NCBI GenBank assembly: GCA_021613375.1
Contig: CM038714.1
Coordinates: forward strand, 40,536,123-40,600,122
Reading direction: 5' to 3'
Source: Megaleporinus macrocephalus
Lineage: Eukaryota; Chordata; Actinopteri; Characiformes; Anostomidae
DNA: 64,000 nt
Shown here piece after piece: positions 10,688 to 23,799 of this stretch. How positions within the stretch are numbered: the stretch's first letter is position 1; each line of letters starts with the position of its first letter. The notes beneath the pieces are model-generated. The model had not been told where the DNA came from. It made no database searches and saw nothing but the letters and a program-made list of their open reading frames with translations. The translations under genes and the position numbers were made by a program.

Positions 10688-13126
10688 TATTATTAACAGC
10701 TAAAATCAGGGGCTACTGCAGCACTGTAGGCCCACATATTTGTCTAGCTTCTGTAACACTGTTCTTTATCTGGAGTTAGGTTAGAACCTAGGAACTGACG
10801 TTCTGTGGTAGCTACAGTCCCAAATTCAGCGTTAATCAGAAGGTAATTCTGTAAGAAGGCCCCGTCACCATCAGTCTGACTGTTTCTCTGAATAGGTGCT
10901 TTTCAAAATTACACTATGAGGGTGAATTTGTGGATCTCGATTTGTAAGGAAGAACTCAAACTCAAATCAGTAACTCGACATACTGATGTTGATGATAACG
11001 AACTGATAAGTGGTCTGAGCCCTAAATTCAAATTATATTTCCACTTGCAGCTGACAGCCCTACTGATTTCTCTGTATTTCAGTAAAATACTGGAGCAACC
11101 GTAAGTGGCTGGGAGTCCAAGACAGCATAACTGTCTCTGCCAGTGAAACAGAAATGCAACAAACCAGTATCCAGTATGATCTATGATGCTTCTATTCAAA
11201 TTTAAAGACTCAAAGTCTTCGATTCCAGCTTCTTTAAAGCAACAGCCAAATCAAAGTAACCTGCTAAGACAGCTTTAGTGTCTGAAGTTAGCTTCTTCTG
11301 TTTTGCACTGGAGTTATGAGGCTAATGTAGCTAAAAAGTAATAAAAGTAACAATTAACTCATGTCAAGATATCCTCTGGCCCTTAAACGATTAGCTGATC
11401 GAATAAAGTTTTATTGCAAAAACATTGGACACCGCTCATCACACACTCATATACAGGGGGATTAAAAATGGAAATGAAGCACAAATACAATTAACAGAGG
11501 GAAAGCGAGAACGCCTGGAGCGTTCGCCATTAGAGTGACTCAAGTTGCTTGTGAAAAACACACTCAATTTTTTTTAAATAAACCAAAGAGTACAAACGTA
11601 TGACTTTCTTCGCTCCTGAAGATACATCTAGCAGCATTTCCTGAGTGTGTAAAAAGTTTAAAGCCACAACGATTCACAAACAGGTACAAGGCCCCTATAA
11701 AAGCTGTAATAAATCATCTAGCTGTCACACCCGCTGCTCGCATGAGAGAATGAAGCTGGAAATATTATGTCCAGCACACAAATATGTCAAAATTTATAGT
11801 AAGATGATGTGTGGCTGCTGACCCTGGACCAGATCAGTCCTGACCTTGTGGCCGAGTTCATTTCACGCTGCACTAGATTACTTTATCACAAGCCTTTCAG
11901 CTACAAACCCATGACCACACATTGACCTTTCACACACACACACACACACACACAAATAAAACAGTATGGATTTCTATCTTTACAATATAGAAATCAATAC
12001 AGATTTGTGTGCTCAAACCAAAACTGGGCATGTTAAACCAGAAGCGAGTGAGATGCTTCACTGACTGCATGCATGCAAAATGTAACTCTGGCAAATCAGT
12101 AATCGAGGAACAGGCATCCTTATTGACTCACTGCTTATGTGTTGAATTCGGTGACTCCTATAAATGAAGTTATGAAATAACTTAAGTTTGGGAGAAGGAC
12201 CACGCCCAAACTCCTCCTCGCACTCATTACATGCCCTACATAAACCACTCCTCTGCTCTCACCTTCTCGTAACAAAATTCGCTTCAAACTCTTACTCACT
12301 CTTTACTTGACAAGGGAGAAGCCTGGCTTCAAATCTCAGCAGCTAAAGCCACCCAGCACTCCAGTGCAAGTTTCTTAGAGTACCGCTTCCTTGCCCTAAC
12401 TTAAGTGGTCCTCACTTCGCAAACTGGTGCATTCAAGTGGGGCGTGGAGTTGTGTAAATTACACAGACACTTCTAAAAGACATTTCATTTTTTACCTGAA
12501 GCTTGAGAAAGAAAATAATATCTCCATTTTTATTTCTATATTATTTTAACACTGCTGCACTTCATATCCTGTGTTTCATTTAAAAAAATGGACCAATAGA
12601 AATGCTACAATTCCACCTGGAATAAAACCTCTTTACGATAACTTGTATTAAAACATAAGAAGGTTTTTGCCCTCTACTGTAAAGTTACTGTTTCGGAGAT
12701 CCTTGTTGTTCTTTGGACATCAATGATATGATTTATCTTATAGCATTGAACATGGATTCTCTTTTCTCATTTCTTACAACCCACTGATTAAGCTGCATCT
12801 CATGGTCTGTTAGTGATGTATCTAGAACTTCTAAAAGGCTTGGCTAGATGTCCAAACAGCAGCAATATTTGCTATATTGTAAGGTGTAGCCTATGTAGCA
12901 CCTCCTCCTATAACCACTGGGTAAACACTATAATATACATTCAACCAAATGCATGACAATGCATATTTCACCATTACTAACACTATATGTGAAATTTTAA
13001 CTAGACAAAGAAAAGAAATTGACTAACACTTAAAGTGCTGTTACCAGTCCCACTGTTATTACAATACATCACTGCTAAAAATGCTGTTAATGGTAACCAA
13101 CATTAAGTAGCTTTACAAGTTTGACA
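10686..13126. other. Spacer, no gene seen
   Basis: Holds a (CA)n at 11934-11953. CTGAAGTTAGCTTCTTCTG at 11284 is another stray end of the palindromic repeat. The minus frame at 10909-11199 has no recognised product. Confidence 0.4.
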
Positions 13127-13134
13127 CATAATAC

Positions 13135-13853
13135 TAGAGGTGGGCCGATCAGCGTTTTTGAGGCCGATTCCGATCGCCGATCACCTTTCAGCATGATAGC
13201 CGATATAGAGCGGGGCTATATGCCACAGCAGGGCTACATACAATTATTAGCACAAGCAAGTCATGAAACATGGTTGAAACTGGTTTATTACCATTTTTAT
13301 GAAGCTCATATGAAACAGCATAATATTTTTAACAAAAGTATCAGTAAATACACACAGTAAATCAAACAAATATCCTCAATACTGCAATCATTACATTTAG
13401 ACCCTTAATTTAAAACGAAAAAAGCAAAATAAATAAATTAAACGCAGACTCTGGTTATTTTAAATGACACTCTGTTATTATTAAATGTAGATCTTGAATT
13501 GTGGCTGCTGTACTGTTCATACCGGTCAGATCTGGTCTGCGCGGTTTTCTGGGATGTTTGTTTTGTGCTATTCTCGTAAGGCTGCTGCTTTAGTCAGTCT
13601 GACGAAAATTAAAGGGTATGTATTTCCACCTAGAGGTTCGGACAGGTACTACAGGGAGCTGGCCGGAGGGGGTTTTACGGACGGCACCTCTTCCTGGATG
13701 AAACACTAGCTGTAAATACAGAAATTAGGCTAATTTCTTTAACGCTATTGATCGGCTCTCGAGATCGGGAGCAATATCCGCCGATCGCCGATCACATATT
13801 CTGATTAAAATCGGTGGATACTGATACATAGCCGATCGATCCTTCCATCTCTA
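13135..13853 (+). mobile_element. Non-autonomous hAT element, GATCGG family, copy 2
   Basis: 719 bp between perfect 8-bp duplications CATAATAC (13127-13134 and 13854-13861). Starts TAGAGGTGGGCCGATCAGCG and ends GATCCTTCCATCTCTA. Subterminal GATCGCCGATCACC/GCCGATCGATC blocks match the other copies, as do ACCGGTCAGATCTGGTCTG and CCACCTAGAGGTTC in the interior. Small frames inside are not transposase. Confidence 0.93.
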
Positions 13854-13861
13854 CATAATAC

Positions 13862-14887
13862 ATGTTAATAAAACAAATTCGAGGCATACACAAACACTTA
13901 TACAGCTTATACGGGTATTAACAGGGAAATGTTGCTGTGATTATCTGACCGCATTCACTCCAACGAGCTTCAGTAAGATCAGGTTACACTGGATGAGTAG
14001 TTCTGGATAAACAATGTAAACACATCCCAAATGTTGTAGGTTTCTCTTCACTGCAGAGAATGGTGACTTTAGGCTCCACTCCCACCCTAAAGTAGCTGAA
14101 ATCATTAATTAAGGACATATACCCTGAATGTAGTGTTATTTGTTGTGTTTCTAAAGTTACTTAAGAGTTTTAGTTACCTTGCCATGTACTACTATCTAGT
14201 CACATTATTCTCACTAGATTTAGATCACAGATCTAGATTACAGGATAAGTCTGGGATCATAGTATTATGGCCTACATCACCAAAGCGGCCGGAGACTTCA
14301 TGTATTATGTTCATTATGGAGATTACAGTAAGTGGGGCAATGATGAAAGCAAGAAGTTGTTAATCCCTGTATTGCTCATTCAGTCTTTTTTACGATTGGC
14401 CTTAACTTGACTGACTAAATATCCAGTAGCACCAACTGAATTTTCAACAGAAACTGGTTTTCAGAGAAGTTCAATAACTTCCTCAACTTAGTCAATTGGT
14501 GGCATAGCCAAAGAAAAAATGCAATCCAGAAGTGAATGAGAAGAACCTTGTTCCTAATCGCAACCAGCAGCTAGCAGCCGATACTCTATTTTGGGGTGGA
14601 TAGCAGAAGTAATTGTTTACTTGTCTGCGGTGCGGACACTCTGTCCATCCATATAATGTATACTGCACTCTTTAATGACTAGATGAGTCTATCAGAATCT
14701 CGTTTCCAGCTCTCCATGCTGCTGAGTTGCAGTTTTAATCAGTCAGATGAGGAAGAAATCTTGCTTATCAAGCTAAAAGCTTAAACAAATATTTCCAAAA
14801 TGTAGAAGTATTTTAAAACCAAACATTAAATCATGCAGACAAATGACTAACACATGCAGGGACAGCAGCTGCACGTAATGTTCCCAT
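13862..14887. other. Spacer, no gene seen
   Basis: AT-rich; a 76-codon + frame at 14133-14363 has no recognised domain. Confidence 0.4.
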
Positions 14888-15224
14888 CAATCATCCGAGA
14901 TTTTGACCATGGCATGATTGTTGGTGCCACATGGTCAGTTTAGGTGTTTCTGTAACTGCTGATCTTCTGGGACTTTCACGCCCAGTAATTTCAAGAGTTT
15001 ACATTTAGAATGATGCATTAAAGAGCATCCATTGAGTGGCAGTTCTGTGATCTCTCGATTTCTGCTGAGATACACAGATGGTAAGGTCAGAATTTGGCAT
15101 CAACAGCATGAATCCATAGTCTGTATCTGCTTTGTGTCAACAAGCCAGTGGAGGTGGGGTAATATCAATATTATCACTGGAATGCCACAGCCTGTTTTAA
15201 TATTTCTGCTGATCATTCTCTGAG
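14888..15224 (+). pseudogene. Tc1-like transposase relic with internal deletion
   Basis: GGCATGATTGTTGGTGCC, TCTGTAACTGCTGATCTTCT and GGGACTTTCACGCCCAGTAA correspond to the amino-terminal helix-turn-helix region of a fish Tc1 transposase. The sequence then jumps to TCTCGATTTCTGCTGAGATAC, encoding FLLRYTDGKVRIWHQQHES, the catalytic-domain region that follows the SDES motif. The middle, including the first catalytic Asp, is deleted. GAATGCCACAGCCTG near 15180 matches the segment after the second acidic region. Clearly non-functional. Confidence 0.8.
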
Positions 15225-15235
15225 CATCTAGGGCC

Positions 15236-15300
15236 AGTCGTAAGCTGGAGGTTAGGGAACCAGCCTTGTGACCGGAAGGCTGCTGATTCGATCCCATGTA
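15236..15300 (+). repeat. tRNA-derived SINE head
   Basis: An A-box-like GGTTAGGGAACC near 15250, ACCGGAAGGCTGCTG, and a B-box-like GATTCGATCCC (15285-15295) are spaced as in a tRNA-derived pol III promoter. No tRNA fold with a proper acceptor is present, so this is a SINE fragment rather than a tRNA gene. It abuts the Tc1 relic. Confidence 0.7.
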
Positions 15301-18261
15301 TACACGAAATAAAGCAAAAATCACAATTAATTCATTTAATTATATTATATTAACAGGATCTCCGCAGTAATAAACTTGGGGTAATCTATGGATTAGTCTG
15401 TTTGGTGAGTGAAGTTCTACAGAACACTACCTTGAAAAATCATCAATCTTTAACTAACAATTCCTCACCTCCACTCACTGCTGGAGGCAAAGCAAGACAC
15501 TGTGATTAACAAACACACACACATACACACAAGCATCTGGAGAGGAGGTGTAGCTCCTGAGGCTGTTCATAAGAGTTTTTGAAAAATCTCCAACGAGAGT
15601 AGAGAAACAGACAACATCCAAAGCTAGTAGGTCATAAATATGGAGCATTACTCCAGCTGCTTAACACCAATTACAGAGTAATCAACCCCACAGCCACAAC
15701 ACACACACCCCCACACCGTTGTTAGTGGAAACGACTGAGCTTCGTTCAAACCAGAACTTGGATTAGGGGGGCTTCTCAGAGCTCCTATTCAAGTCCATAC
15801 AATTAACGTCTTAATTACAATCTAATTACTTTAGCTACAGTACCATTCTGCAGCATGAGATGCTGCTGGCTATGAGGAACTGACGAGTTACGGTATAATT
15901 AGGACTGCAACTGATGATTATTTCTATGATCTGTAAAAGAAGGGCTTATACTTTTTGACTTTAAGAGAGCAAAGTGCAAAATCTGTGGTAGGCTGAGGGC
16001 CACAAGGACAAAACAATATACAAGCGAAGAACAGCTTTTAAACATGTATTTTATAAAATTACAGTAAAAACACACTAAAATGTTCTTTCATGTCCAAATT
16101 TGATGTCCAAATATGTCTCATTCACTCTTAGTTAAACCTGTCAGCATCAAGCTCAGCTGGAGTTCAGTACATAGTACAGTCACAAATGTTAGCAGTAGCA
16201 GCCGTTGAGCTGTGGATACTCTCAAGGTAAGGTGGACTCACAGACTGTAACTGAATATTAACAAAACCTTCAAACAGAATTAAACAGTTCTTTCTCTACA
16301 TCAAGGGTCTCCGCAGGTCTGCCGTGTGTCTGATTTATTTATGACACAACAGCAGTCAAAAATTATGAAACGCAGAATTAACTCTCCACTTAGCTCTTAG
16401 CTCTCCACTGCCAGCACTTCACACACAAAAACCTGTGTTCAGCAAAAACGCCTATGCTATCATAAAGAGTGGCATATAATTCTACTGCTAAATACATGAT
16501 TGTTTATTTCAAGGGAATGTAAAAAAAATTACTGAGTAATAATAATAATAATAATAATAATAAGTCATCATTAATAGCGGTAGCAGTGGCCCACCGGGTG
16601 AGTGGCCTTCAGCTAATATAAACTTGAGACTTAGATGTTTAAATCAAATTCATTGCTGTCCATAATAAATTAACTCGTAATGTTTTCTGTTATTAAGGAA
16701 AATGGATTTATGTTGTTGTTTGGTTTATTCACAGTCGACTTTATGATTCTGAATACGTTTTAGAGAAGAAGGGTCAGAGAACATTAGCATTAATTACTTG
16801 CAAAAGCTGGACTAAGATTATCGTCTCATAGTTAATATTACTTTGTATTAATGAATTGTATATTGAACAAAATATGTTTTAAAACAAGTTAGTATTTATG
16901 TATAGTTTGCAGTGGATGATGACAACTCCGACTCCCCTCTAACTACAACACTAACAAACTAAAAAATATCATATTTATGCTTTTTGACACAAGTTGTATT
17001 TCTTAGATGGGTGTATTATACTGGAAAGAAATAGAACGTAGGTATGCCATAGCTTTTGCACACACCACATTTCAGACTTTAGGTTAAATGAGCTAATAAA
17101 CTTGCAATGTTCTGTGTAGAGCATGTGTTAATAACTTCACATAGAAAAGAAAAATAAAACATGTTATTTGACCAGAGGCACCCAAGCGTTTGGTACAGCA
17201 GAAATACATACAATCACAATATTATGATGTGACATTGCGCAGCTCCAAAACTGATGCATTCACTTGTCAACCAGCATCGTTAAAACAATAGCCACATTGT
17301 CCTGTACGCTTCTTGCAGTGCACTGCAATCTGTTAGAATGACCACGTGGGTCATATGAACATTACACAGCATTACAGATAAGTCAGCAGGTCAGAACTCG
17401 TCTAATCAACCTTGTCCTCTACACGTTGCAGCCCTAGTGCCAGAAGACTGGCTGAAGACCCATGTGGGCACACATACTGAGAGCTGTGAGGGGAAGCACT
17501 GGGTGGAGATTATGAAAAACATTGTTACAGAGAACGCTGTGATGTGTTGTGGTCGACCCTGAGAGTAAGGTCATCTCTCCAAAAACCACAAATCACTACA
17601 GCATGACTAGAGTTCTGTAAAGAAAGACCCTGAGGCCGAGAGAGAGAGAGAAAGAGAGAAAGAGAGAGAGAGAGAAAGGGGGACTGAGATAGAGAGTTGA
17701 GATGGAAAAATAAACCACATTTTGAATTAACTGTAACTGTGAAAAGTCATGCTCTATAAAGTACATTGTTCTACTGACTGTATTAAAATAAACTGTTATG
17801 TTTCTATGATTGTTCCTACTTATCCTGTGTTTACTGTTAATTGCTTGGGCGAAAACGTATCTTATAACATGAACGGGAAAGCTGGGAAAAAAGGAGAGAC
17901 AGTAAACTGCTTCAGTGCTCCAGGCCTGGTCTGTTACATAAGCATGGAGTAAACAAGCTGAGTTTCACAAGGCCACAGTCAATTCGCGATCAGCAACAGG
18001 CCGAGCCCTAATGAGTGACCACTACTTACAGAGGATCAGGCAGTGAAAGGTACACACTGTAATTACTGTGATGTTAAACCACGTCGGTCAGCCGGCAGCC
18101 AGTCAACTTCACCCATTTCAGAATGTTCCATTTTATTTTCAATTAATTTAAAGTGCGTTCAATGCAATATTGGCTTTATTGAAGGGACAAATTAACAATT
18201 AAGAATTTATAGGTATTGTCATTTTTGTCTGTTTTTTATTTTCTGTAGTGCTGTGCAAAAG
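15301..18261. other. Spacer, no gene seen; minor repeats
   Basis: TAGGACTGCAACTGATGATT at 15898 looks like a hAT terminus without a partner. (TAA)n at 16537-16563. GA-rich run at 17638-17680. No supported coding region. Confidence 0.4.
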
Positions 18262-18545
18262 GTTTCAAGTTTTAGTTTCAAGTTTATTAGTCATTTGCAC
18301 ATCATGGCAGGACATAACATGCATTGAAATGCTTGGGGTGAAGCTCAGATACAACTCTACAGCAGGGCAGCATTATATAAGTAAAAACAGTGCAAACATA
18401 CAATAAATAGACAATATTGAAGTAAAAATAGGCTAGAATATATACATTTAGTAATAACTGAAATATATAAAGGACTATACAAAGCATACAAAAGATATAT
18501 ACATAAGATATACAGGAGGACATATATAGAAACTTTTGCATTGGC
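18262..18545 (-). mobile_element. Non-LTR retrotransposon 3' end
   Basis: On the minus strand it ends ATGTGCAAATGACTAATAAA followed by a CTTGAAACT-type tail, preceded by CACCCCAAGCATTTCAATGC. That arrangement (AATAAA near a short tandem tail) matches the 3' ends of fish LINEs such as L2/Tx1-like ones, from memory. No reverse transcriptase sequence remains. Confidence 0.55.
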
Positions 18546-19380
18546 AGGTTATCTAAGTAGATATATCTATTTAAAGTGACTTAGTGATATTGTCCATAGC
18601 AGCAATATCAGAATAAATAATATAATAGTATAACATAATAATAGTATAACAATGTAATATAGCAATATAAAAGTATAAAATATACTTATAAAAGTATACA
18701 ATCAATACAAGTATAAATATAAAATATAATATATAATATAAATATAAGTCCACCATGCATTCATTTACTTTCCACAAAACAAAACAGCCATTACATGCAA
18801 GTCATTAAAAGTTTAGTTTCAGAGAAAGAGGCGTAACAGTATTCATTTAACAGAAAAATGGCACAAAAATCCATAAAAAGTAACTGTGTTTTGTTGAATA
18901 TACCCTACTGTGAAAATGGCACCTAAGCACCTAAAAGCCTTTATCTTAGCAATAAGTATATTTCCACCGGTAAGAACACCAAATATCATTAGAATCAATG
19001 TAAATAAGTATAAATACAATACAAGTAGCATGAATATCGTATTTTGAAAGAAGTAGATAATATCTTGTGCAAAACGGACATTGCATGAATTTATTAAATT
19101 CCTTCACAAGCAGTCTTGATTTAGTTTAATGAAGTACTGAGCAGTCAAACTAGGTATTTGATAATAACTGCAAATAATACTGGGCTGCTAAAAGGAAAAG
19201 TGTTAAACAAACAGACGTGTAAAACCACCGCTAACTGTATAAACTCTGTCTCTGTAATTCTGTATAAAAACTGTGCTGCATGATTTATTGGCTGTTTAGT
19301 CTAAGCAGAGCGGTGAGAGCTTTGGAAGTAGTGAGCAGCTCAGAAGCAAAAACAAGCATTGTGAACGCATTTAAACCTGT

Positions 19381-19383
<3 letters not shown>
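18546..19383. other. Very AT-rich tract
   Basis: 18590-18760 is a run of imperfect AATATAATAGTATAA-like words, low in complexity. The remainder shows nothing recognisable. Confidence 0.6.
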
Positions 19384-19411
<28 letters not shown>

Positions 19412-19691
19412 TTTTTTGTTACTATTTTTTTCTTACTATATTAGTGCGGTCATCCATAGGTTTCTATTGATATTTGATGTCCTATAATTAAATAATACTA
19501 CACCTAAACCTAAAGACTTATTTTCTGCTTTATTGGATTTTTTTTTAAACTTGATTTTTGGAAAAAATGACATATCCTAAAGTGAGGACCAGCAAAATGT
19601 CCTCACTTACCAAAAAAAATCAGACTGTACTATACTAGTGAGGACATGTGGTCCTCACAACTATACCTCTACAAGAACACACACACACACA
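19384..19691. repeat. GTGAGGACA fish repeat bounded by (AC)n tracts
   Basis: Flanked by (AC)n at 19384-19410 and 19678-19691. Inside, AAGTGAGGACCAGCAAAATG, TCCTCACTT and GTGAGGACATGTGGTCCTCA form short inverted pairs. This microsatellite-associated arrangement is familiar from many teleost genomes; I cannot assign its class. A related GTGGGGAC version lies at 40371-40560. Confidence 0.65.
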
Positions 19692-20039
19692 GGCAAGGTT
19701 CGGACTTCACACTCGATGAGCTATTGGCCAACTGTACTGTTGAGGTGCTTTCATTGGCCAGGAAACAAGTTTCAATGCTGATTCTGATCATCAGAAAAAA
19801 GCAGAACATCGGCTCTGATTATCAGTCCGTCTGATAATCAGACGACCCCTAAACTGCACCAAAGCAATCAAATGCAATCATAAAAAGGCACTGATTAATT
19901 TCCTGAAGAACTGTAATCAGACTGAAGTGCTGTGAGATCACAGATTTACACTCCTGGGTTTTCCTGCATCGTCCAACTGCTGAATACACAGACTGGACCT
20001 CTTAGGTGCATTTTGGGAAATAGCCATATTACAGAGAAG

Positions 20040-20411
20040 AGTGTAATCTGACAAGCGAGGAAAAAGAACAGAAACAAATAAAAGAGAATAGGGGGGTAAA
20101 GGAGTGGGGAGAGAGAGATGAAAGATGAAAGAAAGAAAGAATAAAAGGGAAGTAGGGTAAGAGAGAAAAGAAAAAAAAATGTGTGTTTATGTGTGTGCGT
20201 GAATAAAATGAGAGCAAAAGACAGTAAAGGGAAGTAGAAAGAGGAGAGAGAGACATAATGGTGTAGAAACAAAGAAGAAGGGATAGACAAGGAGAGAGAA
20301 TGTGTATAGAGGAAGAAAGACAGAAAAGAAGGATACGGAAGAAGAAGGAATTAGGGAGAGAGGATGTCAACGAGAGTGGGGTACACTGCGTGGGGGAAGG
20401 GGGGGGGGGGG
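20040..20411 (+). repeat. Purine-rich tract ending in (G)13
   Basis: A/G-rich over about 330 bp with a GT-rich interruption near 20180-20200; ends with a G run at 20399-20411. The minus strand gives two overlapping low-complexity frames (19946-20370) that I regard as artefacts. Confidence 0.8.
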
Positions 20412-21030
20412 ATCATTAGATATAGTAGGATGACAGTGTTATTATGAAAGGCTGCTTTTTCTGGCCGCTCAGCAGCAGCAGGGCATGCAAACGCGCACTC
20501 CTTACAGTTCAGGGGTCATTCCTGCAGCGGTCATTAGGCTGATGGAGAGAGGGCTGACCAAAGCTCCTAAAAGCTCTCCTTCCTTTAATCCACCACGCGT
20601 GCTGGCTGGCAAATTGCTGCAGCGTCAGAAAATAACAGGCACTCACAATAACGCAGGCGGCCGGCTCGTACCAGACCCCCCGGACCCGCCTGAATGTGTT
20701 TGTTTGTATTTGTTTGTAGGACAGAAACATCCTGAGTCTGTAGGAGAAATTTTATAATAACTGAACTCTTTTAGATGCTTAAGGTTGAGACTTAGAACGT
20801 TCTTATTAAATACAGATACTTCCATATCGTTCCATAATTTTTGTTGATTTTTATTTTTCTGCATCATTTGAACGCAGCAGTTGTTGATTATAAGGTGTGA
20901 AAACAGACTGATAGAAATCCTGGTTCCATTAAGTTACATTGAAAGTATAGATTTTTTGGTTCTACAGGTTTTGTCCCATCCTACAAAGTTGCCAATTTGC
21001 AGATACTTTGTTTTCCATTGAACACCAACA
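20412..21030. other. Spacer; 20457-20700 possibly conserved
   Basis: 20457-20700 is more GC-rich and varied than its surroundings, with no stop-free frame beyond 90 codons and no splice pattern. It could be a conserved non-coding block; nothing else is seen. Confidence 0.35.
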
Positions 21031-21545
21031 ACATACACTACACATCTATATGTTTGTACACACCTGCTAATGCAACGCTTCCTCTAGAATCAAAAGCATT
21101 AAGAGGAAGTTTGTTGAAGTAACAGCTTCTGCTCCTGTGGGACGGCTTTAAACTAGATGTCAGAACACTGCTGTGAGGATCTGATTGAGCAATGCTGGAT
21201 CCAGTTGTCGTAAGCACTGGGACAAAAGTCAATATTTAAGCTATAAAGTCTTCTGTTTTAAACTACACAGTATATATAAGTGAGCTCAGCCCTGATGTTA
21301 GAAAATGCCACTCATCCCAAAGGGTTTGGACGGCACTGCATCAGTTCAAAAAGGGCGGTTCAACTGCTACAAAGCCAAGTGCTAGAGACCCTCTATTTCA
21401 GCCCATGCCTGGCATTGGGCAGAGTGACCTTTGGCTCCAGAGCGTCCCAGTCTGTTAGCAATATTTTTCTTTGGAGATTACACAAGCTGTGCGTTTGCAA
21501 TTGAGCTTGTGAACAAGTGCATACTGTGCGTAACTGCTTTTATAA
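21031..21545 (+). mobile_element. Non-autonomous Tc1/mariner-type element, copy A
   Basis: Starts TACACTACACATCTATATGT then TTGTACACACC, as the terminal repeat of a common fish family (TA then a GGACA-type terminus). CACTGCTGTGAGGATCTGAT, CACTCATCCCAAAGGGTTTG, CCATGCCTGGCATTGGGCA and GGAGATTACACAAGCTGTG follow in the expected order. The last of these is shared with 44176-44195. No transposase. The 3' terminus is lost. Confidence 0.65.
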
Positions 21546-22797
21546 ATATACATTATAAAATACACAAGTTTTTTTATTATAATCAATATAATAACAAGCA
21601 TTCCACCAAGAAATGTACTGAATGAGGAGACGATAATCATCATTTTGGTCACTTTTTCAACTTTTTGTTGTCTAATAATAAACATACGATAATATTGTAC
21701 TACTTGGAGTCAGAACCTTCACTTTATATTACCACCAATCAGCCAGTTAGCTAGCTGAACAGCCTAGTTTTAATTATGAAAATAAGTTATTCAGTCTGTT
21801 AGTTTAAACAAAAACCAGCTTCTTATTTTATTCGTGTACTCTGTGGTCCAGGTGATCGGGATTAGAGTTAAAGACTATTCCATTAACAACACAAGGACTT
21901 TTTTATGACGTGCCGCAGTAATAGAGTTCAGCTGCTGAGAGGTGTGCATACATCATGCATTTTACAACAGCTTCCAACCATCCAACTCTGCCAATCAGAT
22001 TTTAGGCCTGTTAGATAATATATACCATCCACATATATAGGCACTCACGTCTATAGGGAATGAAACTGGAATATACTATTACATATGAATAATTACATAA
22101 GATACATGCATACTTCCTATCCTGACACTGCATAAAAACAAGCTTGTGTGTTTGTTGGATAGGAGTGCCTGATGCTGCTTTTACTCTAATAGCGACCAAT
22201 TTACTCTGCAGCCATGGAGCAACGCCACTGCAGTCCCATTAGTCATGGAGCGTAAGCCACAACAACAATGCCGAAAGCTTCGTTAGCAGCGGGTGGTGCG
22301 GCCAAATCTTACAGACAATCAAAAGAGGCTGAAGTGAGATGATATGCAGCGATAAGACAGACAAGCTACAGAAAAGTGCAGAAGGATGTAAGTCGTTTAT
22401 AAAAAAAAAAAGATGTGAGTAACAGTGAGTGCCCTGCAGTTTAAGATGCACTCTATAAAATGATGGTAAGAGGTGTGTTTGCACCAGTGCTTTATGATGT
22501 ATCGCCTGTCACAACGCTGCATGTCTAATAATATTCAATCAAATATACAACCATTTATTATTATTCATTATTATTATTTTATTTGTTGTTATTCTCTGTA
22601 TTCCATTATTGTAAATAGTTATAATATATATAATACATTTATGTATCCAGTGTATTCTGAATTCATTGCTGAATTACTGAATCACAACAAAATAACTCAA
22701 TCAGATTTTAGTAAAATGTAAGATGCACTGATTTGTTTTGTCAAGAATCAGAATCAAATCCTAATATTCTGAGCTAGGACTTCACCACTGGTGATAC
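21546..22797. other. Spacer, no gene seen
   Basis: AT-rich; short frames on both strands without domains. Confidence 0.4.
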
Positions 22798-23059
22798 TTA
22801 AAGGGAACCCCGGCTGGTAACACTTGTAAGCCTTAATATGTTGTAATGACTCAAAAATAATCACAAAAGTAGCAGATTTATTTATAAATTAAGGCTTTTA
22901 TTCTAAATATTTGACATATGGACGCAGCCATTATTTCTGACGCGCAATGCCTGATGACGTCATATGGTTGCAGCGCGCTAAACCTGACTGCGGTTGGAAG
23001 GAGGGAATGTTAGCTAGCTAACCTAGCTTAAAGAAAACCATACACATTGTGTTACTGTT

Positions 23060-23320
23060 GGATGTTATTTCCAGTGGAAAGGCAGTGGGAAGACTGATAT
23101 TAGTCTAAACAGCTTTCACAAACATAAACAAGGAGAATAGTTAGTGGAGCAGCGTGTGGACGAAACACAGCTACCCAAAGACCCGCCGCTCTGCTTTCGT
23201 CACTTCAGTCCAGATGCGTTTGAGTCACTCAGTAGACCACCACTGGTTGAGAGACTTGACGGAGGCTGTTAGTTTTAAGAGTTGGTTAAAACACAATGCA
23301 GTGCCACAGTTTTCCCACAT
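23060..23320 (+). pseudogene. THAP zinc-finger domain relic, frameshifted
   Basis: Across two frames the + strand keeps the layout of a THAP domain: GCYFQW with a leading Cys (23060 on), ISLNSFHKHK resembling the conserved FP/FHK strand, WTKHSYPKTRRSA, then after a frame change LCFRHFSPDAFE (23189-23224; the Cys-x2-His pair), and in the first frame again NAVPQF (23295-23312), the usual carboxy-terminal AVPxF box. One Cys of the first pair is not seen and at least one frameshift and a stop separate the pieces. THAP domains bind DNA and occur in P- and Kolobok-type transposon proteins. Not functional here. Confidence 0.72.
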
Positions 23321-23799
23321 TGGAAGTCCAAAAGCTCCAGAATATGGAGCGAGAACCGCGTCCGGTCGCGTCTCTCCTGGCGTCCCGCCAACAACGGTTA
23401 CCGTTAGCGGCAGCTGCTTCTCCCTCGTTTGCGGATTCCGAACGTGAAATTACAGTCTTAGTAGTCAACATACAACTTCACTAATAAACAAGTTTGTAAG
23501 CTAAGAGAAACTCCCGTTCAGTTTTTCTATCTGTACACTGACCGTGAATGTTTCCTGCTAGAAAGCGGAGCTCCTTTAACAGACACTCTCCTTCTCCGTC
23601 AACACCAACACACAGTTTCACAACAACTCCAGCACTGTGTCCTTCTCTCACCTCCACGCCTCTCTCTTTGTCGTCATTTGGACTCACTTAATGTGTGTTG
23701 TCACCGCTGTTGTGATAAATGTTGCGTTCTAGTTCAAACTGCAAAGGCTGAACAGTAGCCACGTCTAGCTAGCTAGCTATGCTCAAGCGCGACAACAAG

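Noticed and set aside
15236..15300. tRNA gene
   Set aside because: A- and B-box-like words are present, but no acceptor stem or anticodon arm could be drawn; fits a SINE head.
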